DNA of 64,000 nt from Pedobacter sp. AK013. GTDB taxonomy: Bacteria > Bacteroidota > Bacteroidia > Sphingobacteriales > Sphingobacteriaceae. The translations under genes and the position numbers were made by a program. The notes beneath the pieces are model-generated. The model made no database searches, was not told where the DNA came from, and saw only the letters and a program-made list of their open reading frames with translations. The first letter of the stretch is position 1. Every line of letters starts with the position of its first letter. Below, piece by piece: positions 9,379 to 17,420 of this stretch. The stretch is taken from positions 62,001 to 126,000 of the forward strand of contig NZ_JACHCQ010000004.1 in assembly GCF_014205835.1 (NCBI RefSeq). Reading direction: 5' to 3'.

Positions 9379-10227
9379 TTATTTTTTAGCCTCGGCCAAA
9401 AGTTCAGAATTTAAGCGCACATATTCATCAATCTTTTGTGCTTTTGCAGCCTCAATTCCCTGTTGTGCTGTAACTGCTGCACTTGCTTTATCGCCCATTT
9501 TTAACTGGATACGGCCTTTCCATAGCTTAAACCAAGGTGCTTTTAGATCTGATTTTTCTGCTTCAGTCATCCACTCTAAAGCTTGTTTTAAATCTTTTCC
9601 ATTTTGAAAATAATATTGTGCGGCCGCAAAATATGGTTTCTTTTCACCTTTCATCGCTTCAACAATATTAGCCATTACTTTTTCATCAATAGAAGTAGTA
9701 ATATTAATGGCGTATGCACTATTCTCCCACATCATATTTAAAGTAGCCGAGGTTTCGCTTACAGCCGAAAATTGCATGGTTAAGGTTTCTACTTTATCCT
9801 TTAAAGCTGTCGTTTTTACTTTTACACGCAGTATATCGTCACTTTCTTTATAAGTGTAGGCTCCCCATTGATCGGGCGTTTTGCTAAAAATAACCGTCCA
9901 TTCGTTTTTACCTGGGATGCTGAACAGGCCATATTCGCCCGCAGGCAGATCTTTGCCCTCAATTTTAACATCATCGGTAAATTTGATGCGTGTTGCTGCA
10001 TTTGCGCCATTGCGCCAAACCACGCCCATAGGTTCCATACCGCCAAAAATTTTACGGCCCTTAACATTAGGACGTGAGTAGGTTAAAGTTATTTTGCCCA
10101 ATCCAAAATCCTGGATTAAGGTTTGCCCACTACTGGCTTGTGGGAATTTGACCCCCTGGGCATTGGCAAGATCTATTGCACCCAAAAGTGCAATAAACAG
10201 CACTACTGATTTGATCGATAATTTCAT
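9379..10227 (-). CDS. DUF2911 domain protein, secreted
   Basis: The ATG at 10227 is preferred to one 36 nt further upstream because it places a signal peptide (MKLSIKSVVLFIALLGAIDLANAQ) at the N-terminus. The DUF2911 domain covers about residues 25-170, with PNVKGRKIFGG, VWRNGANAATRIKF and PAGEYGLFSIPG, all family hallmarks. The C-terminal 100 residues (YFAAAQYYFQNGKDLKQALEWM and later) look like TPR helices. DUF2911 proteins are common in Bacteroidota and lack a known biochemical role; a periplasmic location is inferred from the leader. It is a single gene. Confidence 0.8.
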   Translation of the reverse strand: MKLSIKSVVLFIALLGAIDLANAQGVKFPQASSGQTLIQDFGLGKITLTYSRPNVKGRKIFGGMEPMGVVWRNGANAATRIKFTDDVKIEGKDLPAGEYGLFSIPGKNEWTVIFSKTPDQWGAYTYKESDDILRVKVKTTALKDKVETLTMQFSAVSETSATLNMMWENSAYAINITTSIDEKVMANIVEAMKGEKKPYFAAAQYYFQNGKDLKQALEWMTEAEKSDLKAPWFKLWKGRIQLKMGDKASAAVTAQQGIEAAKAQKIDEYVRLNSELLAEAKK

Positions 10228-10300
10228 TGTTTTGTTGTTTTTGGTTTGTACGAATTTACGCAATAAGCTTTGAGTTTAACAAAATGTTTTAATTCCGTTC

Positions 10301-10810
10301 TTAGCTTAGCTGATGTTTCCTGAACCCGAAAATTAATTCATCAAAGTATTCGCCATTTTTAAAAATGGTTCCTTTCAACTCCGCCTCGAAAACAAAACCA
10401 GCTTTTTTTAAAACATGTTGTGAGGCCAGGTTGGTATGTGAAGTCCTGGCGAAAATCCTTTCGATATCAAATGTTTCGAAACCGTATTTAAGCATTTCTT
10501 TTATAACAAGTGGAACAATGCCCTTGCCCCAGTGTTCCTCAGCAATCCAATAACCCATTTCTGCACTTTTGCTGTAGATATCTGCAAGTTGATGCACACC
10601 TATCGATCCGATTACTTCATCATTCAACACAATAGCTTTGATCTGTAATGGATCGTGACTCTGAGCTAACTGTATAAAAGCCTCTCCATCTTTTTCTTCG
10701 TATGGGAAAGGGAATTTATTGGTCAGGTATTTAGAAATATTAAAATTATTGGCATGTTTAACCAAATTTTTAACATCACTAGGTTGATAAGGGCGTAAAA
10801 CTAATTGCAT
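10301..10810 (-). CDS. GNAT family N-acetyltransferase (RimJ/RimL type)
   Basis: A 169-aa protein with the acetyl-CoA-dependent GNAT fold. The N-terminus LRPYQPSDVKNLVKHANN, the central IGSIGVHQ strand, GYWIAEEHWGKGIVPLVIKEMLKYGFE (the acetyl-CoA binding loop) and NLASQHVLKKAGFVFEAEL form the RimJ/RimL-like pattern. Such enzymes acetylate ribosomal proteins, antibiotics or other amines; the acceptor cannot be named here. Its start codon lies 74 bp from a divergent ABC gene. Confidence 0.85.
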   Translation of the reverse strand: MQLVLRPYQPSDVKNLVKHANNFNISKYLTNKFPFPYEEKDGEAFIQLAQSHDPLQIKAIVLNDEVIGSIGVHQLADIYSKSAEMGYWIAEEHWGKGIVPLVIKEMLKYGFETFDIERIFARTSHTNLASQHVLKKAGFVFEAELKGTIFKNGEYFDELIFGFRKHQLS

Positions 10811-10884
10811 CGTTTATAATTTTATCAAGATAAATAAGATCTGTAACTTTTTATTAAAACTAAAGTCAGAAATAAAATGGTTTT

Positions 10885-11517
10885 ATGTTACACTTCAATC
10901 AATTTGAAAAATCTTATTTCAATCATCTTATTTTAAAGATAGATAATATTAAAATCCCGGAAGGCATTTTCTGGATAAAAGGTAGCAATGGGGTAGGCAA
11001 GAGCACGCTGCTGAAAGCAATTGCTGGAATATTGTCTTTTAAGGGCGATATCGCAATTGGTACAGTCTACTTGAAACATCATGGCGTTTCTTATCGAAAG
11101 CTTGTAAATTTTGCCGAAGCCGAACCGCTATATCCTGAATTTTTAACCGGATTTGAAATGGTCGATCTTTTTGCTAAAGCAAAAGAAGCTGTCTCCGGCC
11201 AAGGAGATACTTTAATAACTGATATGGGAATGAAACCATACATCCATAACCCGGTGGGTTCATATTCTAGTGGCATGTTGAAAAAGCTATCGTTGGTTTT
11301 GGCTTTTTTAGGGCAACCAAGGTTAATCTTGTTAGACGAACCTTTAAATACAATTGATGTAGAATCTTTAGAAATATTATACCGTTGGATCAATAAAAAG
11401 TATCAAAATGAAAAAATCAGTTTTCTATTGTCTTCACATCAATCATTAGATGAAGCGAAACTGCCTGGATTAAAACAGATTAATATTGAAGATAAAAAAA
11501 TAACATTGAATTTTTAA
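10885..11517 (+). CDS. ABC transporter ATP-binding protein
   Basis: A 210-aa single nucleotide-binding domain. Walker A is GSNGVGKST near residue 36, the signature is a divergent SYSSGMLKKLS near 128, Walker B is RLILLDEPLNTID, and the switch His is in LLSSHQS. It should energise the membrane protein encoded immediately downstream, whose ATG overlaps this gene's stop codon by one base (TAATG), so both are translationally coupled. The signature YSSGM, in place of LSGGQ, is common in small ABC-2-like exporters. Its cargo is unknown. Confidence 0.85.
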   Translation: MLHFNQFEKSYFNHLILKIDNIKIPEGIFWIKGSNGVGKSTLLKAIAGILSFKGDIAIGTVYLKHHGVSYRKLVNFAEAEPLYPEFLTGFEMVDLFAKAKEAVSGQGDTLITDMGMKPYIHNPVGSYSSGMLKKLSLVLAFLGQPRLILLDEPLNTIDVESLEILYRWINKKYQNEKISFLLSSHQSLDEAKLPGLKQINIEDKKITLNF

Positions 11518-12644
11518 TGTCTTTGCTTTCTAACACCGCCTTAAAGAAAATATTTGTTGATGGATTTTACCGTACCCATGCAGGTATGTTGGTATTCATC
11601 TTCGTGATACTGATCAGTTACTGTTTGTTTATTAATACTTTGGGCACTGTTCGGCCAGAGCAAATAGATTTTTGGCAGTTTTTCTTTACCGTTAGTATAG
11701 TGAGTAACCCACTTATTTTAACTTTTTACCTGATAGGAAGTTCTCTTTATGCGTATAAAAGCTTAAAATATGTTTTAAGCCAGCTTGCTTTGCCCCAACA
11801 AGAGTTTCTCTATTATAGTTTTACCGCATCAAGTAAAAAACAGCAGTTTAAAAATTGGTTTATTGTACAAGTATATATTTTCATCCCGGTTTTAAGTTAT
11901 ACCTTATATGCAATAACCATTGGACTGATATTTGGTTTCTATTTTATTTCTATAGTTATATTACTTTTTCAGCTGCTTCTGATTATGGCCGGTGCATATA
12001 TCTGTTTAAAAGAAAGTAATTGTTTAATCGATGCTAATAGACCCAGTTGGTTGATCAGGATTACCGGAAAATGGAATAAGCCGGTCTTTTTGTTATACAG
12101 TTTTCAGGTTTTCAATCAATCGAAGTTGGCTTATACGCTTACCAAGCTGCTTTCATGGGGATTGATTTCGAGCGTGTTTTTCGTTTTTATTGATCTTAAA
12201 GATAATGACAAGTTACTTATGCTGATTACTTCCTGTATTGTAGTGGCACATGTGATACTCATTTATCAGGAAAAGATCTTTAACGATCGCTACCTGTCTT
12301 TCCTCTCAAATTTTCCATTTACCAAATCGAAGATATTTTTTAGCTTTTGCTTAAACTATCTCGTTTTATTATTGCCCGAAATATGTTGGATATTTACCAA
12401 CTTTGGCATTTTAACATCGTTTGAGTTAATCATATTTGCCTTTTCTGCAATCTTGTTGTTTAGAAGTTTGCTTTTACTGAATGGAATTCAGGTTAAAGGA
12501 TTTTTGATAAAAGTTTTTAGCCTGTTTTTCTTTTTTTACATCGTTATTATGTTTGGCTTAGGCTTAGTGCTAATTCCTGTAAATATTATTGCTGCTTGGA
12601 TGGTGTTTAGAAGGAATTATTTGAATGATAATGCGATATCGTAA
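11517..12644 (+). CDS. Membrane component of a two-gene ABC system
   Basis: A 375-aa very hydrophobic protein with roughly ten predicted membrane helices and many Phe, Ile and Leu residues. It has no enzymatic motif and I do not recognise a named family. It overlaps the ATPase gene by one base, so it is most likely the permease. The layout (small ATPase plus poly-helix protein, no periplasmic binding protein) fits an exporter or an ABC-2-like membrane machine in the inner membrane. A role in antimicrobial peptide resistance or lipid handling would be only a guess. Confidence 0.6.
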   Translation: MSLLSNTALKKIFVDGFYRTHAGMLVFIFVILISYCLFINTLGTVRPEQIDFWQFFFTVSIVSNPLILTFYLIGSSLYAYKSLKYVLSQLALPQQEFLYYSFTASSKKQQFKNWFIVQVYIFIPVLSYTLYAITIGLIFGFYFISIVILLFQLLLIMAGAYICLKESNCLIDANRPSWLIRITGKWNKPVFLLYSFQVFNQSKLAYTLTKLLSWGLISSVFFVFIDLKDNDKLLMLITSCIVVAHVILIYQEKIFNDRYLSFLSNFPFTKSKIFFSFCLNYLVLLLPEICWIFTNFGILTSFELIIFAFSAILLFRSLLLLNGIQVKGFLIKVFSLFFFFYIVIMFGLGLVLIPVNIIAAWMVFRRNYLNDNAIS

Positions 12645-12670
12645 AAAGTAAATAATTAATTTACGAATGT

Positions 12671-12686
12671 TCTGTGAAAACACAGA
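12671..12686. repeat. Short hairpin TCTGTG/CACAGA
   Basis: A 6-bp stem with an AAAA loop between two convergent genes. On the minus strand it reads CTGTGTTTTCACAGAACATT, a string often seen between genes in Bacteroidota. Confidence 0.3.
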
Positions 12687-12720
12687 TCATGGAGTGGGAG
12701 AGTAATGTTTTGTGTTGATA

Positions 12721-14130
12721 TTACTTCAATTCATCTAATACCCTAAACAGCTTCTTGTTAATCGCGCTTCCGCTATAATTATTAATATTAATCACTACCA
12801 CATATTTGTTGCCTGCAGCATCAGTATGGTAACCTGCAAACGCCGAAACGTCATTTATCGTTCCGCTTTTAATCTTCATGCCATTGTATTCTGGCAGGGC
12901 TTTATAATAATCAGGAAACCAATTTTCTTTTTGAATCTGGAAAAGTATACTGGCCATTGACGAGGTTGTTATCCTGTCACCTGGAGAAAGTCCGCTGCCG
13001 TCGATAATATTCAATGCCGTTCTATCGATGCCTTTATCAGCCCAAAAATTGATTTCGGTTTCTGCTCCCTTGCTTGTTGTACCCGTTTTTCCTGATTTTA
13101 CAGCAATGGTTTTCAAAAGTGATTCGCCATATAAATTGATGCTTTTCTTTAAAAACCAATAAGTGATCTCGCTTAAACCTGGCGAACTGATCGTGTTGAT
13201 TTTCTGTGTAACAGAAGGAATAACCTGATTGTTTAAAGCCATTAACCTCGTAGTTGTGGCCTGTAGACCGGTCGAAATGCCCAATCTTTTTAAAGTATCC
13301 TGTAAACGGTAGGCGCAATCAAAAGCAGGGTCGGGGAGGGCGACTGAAATGCCCGCTTTAGCGATGCCAATTCCCCAGCTTCCACGGAGATAGGCAACAT
13401 TACTATAAGGTGGAAGAAAAGCATAACTTCTATCTCCCGTACCAGATGCGCCGGTTTTTAGTTCATTTACTAGCTGCACATAAGGTGTAGCCGGAACTGT
13501 TTTTATAATTTTTACCTCGTCGTCAGTGCTATTTCCAGGTTTCAAATGGATATCGAACTGATTTTCGCGCCAGGCTAAGCCAGAAGTTCCGGCACCGTAG
13601 TAATTGCCTATATCCTGCCAAACCCAGCCTTCGGGTGTAGTTTGTGTACCAAAAATACGGTCGTCGCCAATTACGGCGCCTTCAATTTTTTTTATGCCAG
13701 CCAATTTTATAGCTGCAACCCATTGTGTTAAAACGGTATTTTCTTTGTTTTGGTAACGCCACGAACCTAAGGTAGGATCACCGCTGCCAATAATCATTAA
13801 ATTCCCTTTTAATGTGCCATCAGCACTAACTATACCCGTGTAAGCCAAAGTAGTTTGGAACTGAAAATCTTTTCCTAATATACTAAATGCAGTGGCTGCG
13901 GTAATGGTTTTTAAGGTTGAAGCGGTAGCCAAACCGATCTGCTCATTTTTGGCATAAAGCGTTTTACCTGTATTGGCATCCAAAACACAAAGTGAAACAA
14001 TAGCATGCTTTGCCTGTTCGTCGTTCAATAAATTATTAAAAGCTTTTTCGATGTTTTGAATTCGGTTTTGGGCATCAACAATGTTTGCAGCAAAAATTAA
14101 AAGGAATAGTGAATATATTTTTAATCGCAT
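12721..14130 (-). CDS. dacB: D-alanyl-D-alanine carboxypeptidase/endopeptidase (PBP4)
   Basis: A 469-aa class C low-molecular-weight penicillin-binding protein that trims D-Ala and cleaves D-Ala-meso-DAP cross-links in the periplasm. After a signal peptide (residues 1-20) come the three active-site motifs: STLK at 71-74 with the catalytic Ser, SIN in KKSINLYGESLL as the SxN motif, and KSG at 421-423. The middle insertion (about 90-300) is typical of the DacB family. A good -7 box (TATCTTTG) lies 27 bp upstream. It stands alone between a membrane ABC gene and the phosphatidyltransferase fragment. Confidence 0.9.
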   Translation of the reverse strand: MRLKIYSLFLLIFAANIVDAQNRIQNIEKAFNNLLNDEQAKHAIVSLCVLDANTGKTLYAKNEQIGLATASTLKTITAATAFSILGKDFQFQTTLAYTGIVSADGTLKGNLMIIGSGDPTLGSWRYQNKENTVLTQWVAAIKLAGIKKIEGAVIGDDRIFGTQTTPEGWVWQDIGNYYGAGTSGLAWRENQFDIHLKPGNSTDDEVKIIKTVPATPYVQLVNELKTGASGTGDRSYAFLPPYSNVAYLRGSWGIGIAKAGISVALPDPAFDCAYRLQDTLKRLGISTGLQATTTRLMALNNQVIPSVTQKINTISSPGLSEITYWFLKKSINLYGESLLKTIAVKSGKTGTTSKGAETEINFWADKGIDRTALNIIDGSGLSPGDRITTSSMASILFQIQKENWFPDYYKALPEYNGMKIKSGTINDVSAFAGYHTDAAGNKYVVVININNYSGSAINKKLFRVLDELK

Positions 14131-14156
14131 GGGGATTTTATCTGTTTGAGGATTAG

Positions 14157-14164
14157 CAAAGATA
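14157..14164 (-). promoter_or_regulatory. Probable -7 element upstream of dacB
   Basis: TATCTTTG on the minus strand matches TAnnTTTG exactly and is 27 bp before the dacB ATG, leaving a leader of about 20 nt. No convincing -33 box is present. Confidence 0.45.
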
Positions 14165-14202
14165 AAATTAATTAAAAGGTGATGGTTGTTATGATAACAT
14201 CT

Positions 14203-14376
14203 TTACAAATGTTTGAGCCTGCGGGCAATAATACCATCAACTACATTAGTTAGCAAACCAATGAATATTAATATAATGGCTAGAGAGGGGTAATGTACAG
14301 CCTTAAAAACACTGAGTAGAATAGTTGCAAAACCAATCAATTGCCGCGAGTAAATTAAGGCCAGCGGAATATTTTT
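14203..14376 (-). pseudogene. Truncated CDP-alcohol phosphatidyltransferase remnant
   Basis: The gap between dacB and asd has an open frame of 57 codons without an ATG. Its translation contains IPLALIYSRQLIGF, a hydrophobic segment, and IGLLTNVVDGIIARRL before a stop. This is the N-terminal part of the CDP-OH-P transferase family, whose motif is DxxDGxxAR(x8)GxxxDxxxD; here the first Asp is Asn (N-V-V-D-G), and everything after AR is missing. An ATG at 14393 is joined to this frame only if one base is added to a seven-A run. The piece is therefore a remnant of a phospholipid-synthesis-type enzyme, probably non-functional. Confidence 0.7.
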
Positions 14377-14393
14377 TTATAAATGGAGCGCAT

Positions 14394-14426
14394 AAAAAAG
14401 CCCCCCGATTTTACATCGGGGGGCTT
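14394..14426 (-). terminator. Intrinsic terminator after asd
   Basis: On the minus strand AAGCCCCCCGAT and ATCGGGGGGCTT form a GC-rich 12-bp stem with a five-base loop, followed directly by TTTTTT. It begins 12 bp after the asd stop codon and is a textbook terminator. Confidence 0.88.
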
Positions 14427-14437
14427 GTATTTATTGA

Positions 14438-15427
14438 TTAAACCAATTCTTTTTGAACCAGGTATTCGGCAATTTGAACTGCATTGGTTGCAGCGCCTTT
14501 ACGTAAGTTATCGGCAACAATCCAAAGGTTTAATGCTTTTGGTGCCGATTCGTCTCTACGGATACGACCTACAAAAACTTCATCTTTTTCATGTGCATCT
14601 TTTGGCATCGGGTATTTTAGGTTGGCAACATCATCTACAACAATTACGCCTGGTGCCTTTTCTAAAATGCTGCGTACTTCAGCTAAATCGAAATCATTTT
14701 CGAACTCAATATTAACAGACTCTGAGTGACCACCCATAACCGGGATACGAACGGTAGTAGCGGTAACTTTAATGGTATCATCGCTCATGATTTTGTTCGT
14801 TTCCTTAACCATTTTCATTTCTTCTTTGGTATATCCGTTGTCTGTGAAAACATCGATATGCGGAAGAACATTCAAATCTATTTCGTATGGATAAGCCTTA
14901 GGACCATCAACGCCTTTACGCTCGTTCATTAACTGCTCAACTGCTTTAACGCCTGTACCGGTAACCGATTGATAAGTAGAAACGATTACACGTTTAATTT
15001 TGTATTTATCGTGCAAAGGTTTTAAAACCACAACCATTTGAATGGTAGAACAGTTCGGGTTAGCAATTATTTTGTTGTCGATAGAAAGTTCGTGTGCATT
15101 AACTTCTGGTACAATTAATTTAATTGCAGGATCCATTCTCCATGCAGATGAGTTATCGATAACGGTTGTTCCGGCTTCTTTAAAACGTGGCGCATGTTCC
15201 AATGAAGTATTTCCACCTGCTGAAAACAAAGCGATATCTGGTTTCATGCTGATTGCAGTATCCATGCTAACAATTGGGAACTTCTTACCCTTAAAAGTAA
15301 TTTCCTTGCCAACACTCTTTTCTGATGCTACGGGAATTAACTCTGTTAAAGGGAAATTTCTTTCCTCCAATACTTTTAACATGACAGTGCCCACCAATCC
15401 GGTGGCACCCACTACTGCTACTTTCAT
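14438..15427 (-). CDS. asd: Aspartate-semialdehyde dehydrogenase
   Basis: This enzyme reduces L-aspartyl-4-phosphate to aspartate semialdehyde with NADPH, the branch point to lysine/meso-DAP, threonine and methionine. The nucleotide-binding GATGLVG is at 7-13, the catalytic Cys126 is in NPNCSTIQM, and the His of GGHSESVN follows in the C-terminal catalytic domain. At 329 aa it is full length and belongs to the bacterial class. It is a single gene bounded by a strong terminator. Synthesis of DAP links it loosely to the peptidoglycan enzyme encoded by dacB downstream. Confidence 0.96.
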   Translation of the reverse strand: MKVAVVGATGLVGTVMLKVLEERNFPLTELIPVASEKSVGKEITFKGKKFPIVSMDTAISMKPDIALFSAGGNTSLEHAPRFKEAGTTVIDNSSAWRMDPAIKLIVPEVNAHELSIDNKIIANPNCSTIQMVVVLKPLHDKYKIKRVIVSTYQSVTGTGVKAVEQLMNERKGVDGPKAYPYEIDLNVLPHIDVFTDNGYTKEEMKMVKETNKIMSDDTIKVTATTVRIPVMGGHSESVNIEFENDFDLAEVRSILEKAPGVIVVDDVANLKYPMPKDAHEKDEVFVGRIRRDESAPKALNLWIVADNLRKGAATNAVQIAEYLVQKELV

Positions 15428-15624
15428 TTTAAATTTTAATTATTTTTTATTAAACATTTGATATAAGGCCAAATATGCTAAAAATTAAGCTTATATCCCT
15501 ATCGTTGCCAATTTAATTTGCTTTTAATGGCAGAAATATTATTTTTTCAATAAATAATGCGGTTTTTTGAAGAAAACGCAATAGAATCAGGTGGGAGACG
15601 GCTTCAAGGCCGGAAAAGGGAATA

Positions 15625-15653
15625 AACCTTGCAGGGTATTAACCTGCAAGGTT
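15625..15653. repeat. Hairpin AACCTTGCAGG/CCTGCAAGGTT
   Basis: A perfect 11-bp stem with a seven-base loop just after the last gene of the sugar-oxidation island. On the minus strand it is followed by TATTCCCTTTT, so it could end that transcript. The same AACCT...AGGTT design appears at 20346-20377. Confidence 0.55.
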
Positions 15654-15661
15654 GAGAAAGT

Positions 15662-16531
15662 TTATATCAAATTGGCTTTGATGTAATCGCAGCTTGTTTT
15701 GATTGAACCAATAGGATCAGGTTGATAATTGGTTTCGTGCTCTACAAAGAAATGTTGCATGCCCGAAAGTTTTGCCTGGGCAAAAATGCTTTTAAAATCA
15801 ATAGAACCTTTACCTACTTCGGTATTCCATTCAGGTTTGGCTTTATCCATATCTTTAACATGCCACATTGGGAAGCGGCCCGGATATTTTTTAAACAAAG
15901 CAAGCGGATCATTACCCGAGCGTACTACCCAGTATAAATCCATTTCGAAATTGACCAGATTTTTATCGGTTTCGCTTAAGTAAACATCATAACCGGTGGT
16001 ATCGCCTAATTTTTTAAATTCGAAATCGTGGTTGTGATAAGCAAATTTTAGGCCCGATGTTTTTGCAATTTCGGCAACTTTGTTAAAAGCTTCAGCAGTT
16101 TTCTTAAAGCCATCCACACCTTTGCTCGTATCTACGTGTGCACCAGCAATGGTAAAGAATTTACCACCAATAGCTGCTGAAGATTCGATATCTGCTTTTA
16201 ATTTATCAGTTTTGCCTGTTTTTAAAAAATCATCCATACCATAATGACCGCTTGGTGCTTTTAAACCATTGGCATTAAGTAATGCTTTAAATTCTTTTGG
16301 TGTTAAGCCCCAAAATTTTCCGTTAGAAAAACCATAGGTTTCAACTTCTTTGTAACCGGCCTGTGCTACTTTTTCGATAATGCCTTTTACATCTTTTGGC
16401 AATTCATTACGTAAAGAGTACAGTTGTAAACCAATATTTTTATTTGCTTTATCAAAGGCAAAGGAAGGGATTAAGAATGCTGCTCCGGCAGCTAACCCTG
16501 CTTGCTTTAAGAATGTTCTTCTTGAATTCAT
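15662..16531 (-). CDS. Sugar phosphate isomerase/epimerase-like TIM barrel, Tat-exported
   Basis: A 289-aa protein of the xylose-isomerase-like TIM-barrel (AP endonuclease 2) family. It starts with MNSRRTFLKQAG, a near-ideal Tat motif (S-R-R-x-F-L-K), then a hydrophobic Ala-rich stretch, so a periplasmic site is expected. The barrel carries GLQLYSLRNELPKDV, YKEVETYGF, LKFAYHNHDFEFK with a metal-type His/Asn pair, FEMDLYWVVRSGNDP, WHVKDMDK and FVEHETNYQPDP, giving the usual metal-binding Glu, Asp and His. It is a close paralogue of the next gene. Related proteins act as isomerases, epimerases or 3-keto-glycoside lyases; the substrate is not known. Confidence 0.85.
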   Translation of the reverse strand: MNSRRTFLKQAGLAAGAAFLIPSFAFDKANKNIGLQLYSLRNELPKDVKGIIEKVAQAGYKEVETYGFSNGKFWGLTPKEFKALLNANGLKAPSGHYGMDDFLKTGKTDKLKADIESSAAIGGKFFTIAGAHVDTSKGVDGFKKTAEAFNKVAEIAKTSGLKFAYHNHDFEFKKLGDTTGYDVYLSETDKNLVNFEMDLYWVVRSGNDPLALFKKYPGRFPMWHVKDMDKAKPEWNTEVGKGSIDFKSIFAQAKLSGMQHFFVEHETNYQPDPIGSIKTSCDYIKANLI

Positions 16532-16536
16532 CTCTT

Positions 16537-17412
16537 TTAAATAATCTCCTTTTTAATATAAGCACAACTTGCTGCAACAGATGCCATTGGGTTTGGTTTG
16601 TAGTTGGTTTCGTGCTCTACAAAGAAATGTTTCATGCCCGAAAGTTTAGCATCGGCAAAAATTGGTTTGAAATTTATAGCGCCGGTTCCAACTTCAGCAT
16701 TTAAGGCTGGATTAGCTTTATCCATATCTTTAACATGCCACATGGTAAAACGGCCCGGATTTTCTTTAAACAGTTTTATAGGATCGTTTCCTGAACGTAC
16801 CACCCAATACAGATCGAGTTCGAAATCGACTAATTTTTTATCGGTACCTTTTAACAAAATTTCGTAACCGGTGGTATCGCCAATTTTTTCGAATTCAAAA
16901 TTGTGGTTGTGGTAAGCTAAACGGATGCCAGCTGCTTTACACATTTTCCCGGCTTCATTTATTCTGGCTGCAATTTTCTTATAATCCTCAGCATTCTTTC
17001 TGATGCTTGAATCTAACCAGGGAATAGTTACATATTCGCTTTTAAGTACTTTTGCTGCTGCAATTGCAGCTTTTAATTCGGTGGTATTGCCGTCGCTTAA
17101 ATAAGTGCCTAAACCGTAATGACCACTTGGAGCTTTCAGTCCATTATCATCTAGCAGTTTTTTAAATTGAGCAGGCGTTAAACCCCAAAACTGATCCTTT
17201 ATTGAAAAACCATATGTTTCAACTTCTTTAAAACCAGCTTTGGCAATTTTTTCTATTGTCCCTTTTACGTCTTTTGGCAATTCTTCTCTTAAAGAGTACA
17301 GTTGGAGGCCAACCGCTCTTTTATCGGCTGCTGCAAAAACAAATGAAGGAACTAAAAGTGCCGCTGCCGCAGCCATGCTGCTGTTGATTATAAAATTTCT
17401 TCTTGATATCAT
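16537..17412 (-). CDS. Sugar phosphate isomerase/epimerase-like TIM barrel, Tat-exported (paralogue)
   Basis: A 291-aa tandem copy of the neighbouring TIM barrel, 5 bp upstream of it. The leader MISRRNFIINSSMAAAAALLVPS is again Tat-like. Matching stretches include VGLQLYSLREELPKDVKG, FKEVETYGF, FWGLTP, NGLKAPSGHYG, AYHNHNFEFEKIGDTTGYE, DLYWVVRSGNDPI and HFFVEHETNYKP, so the pair arose by duplication and has diverged mainly between residues 95 and 140. The metal-ligand pattern is kept in both, which suggests two active enzymes on related substrates. The chemistry is inferred from context only. Confidence 0.85.
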   Translation of the reverse strand: MISRRNFIINSSMAAAAALLVPSFVFAAADKRAVGLQLYSLREELPKDVKGTIEKIAKAGFKEVETYGFSIKDQFWGLTPAQFKKLLDDNGLKAPSGHYGLGTYLSDGNTTELKAAIAAAKVLKSEYVTIPWLDSSIRKNAEDYKKIAARINEAGKMCKAAGIRLAYHNHNFEFEKIGDTTGYEILLKGTDKKLVDFELDLYWVVRSGNDPIKLFKENPGRFTMWHVKDMDKANPALNAEVGTGAINFKPIFADAKLSGMKHFFVEHETNYKPNPMASVAASCAYIKKEII

Positions 17413-17420
17413 AGTGTAGA

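Noticed and set aside
15042..15461. A 139-codon plus-strand frame.
   Set aside because: It lies opposite the N-terminal half of asd, whose catalytic motifs are intact; no independent motif or start signal is visible.
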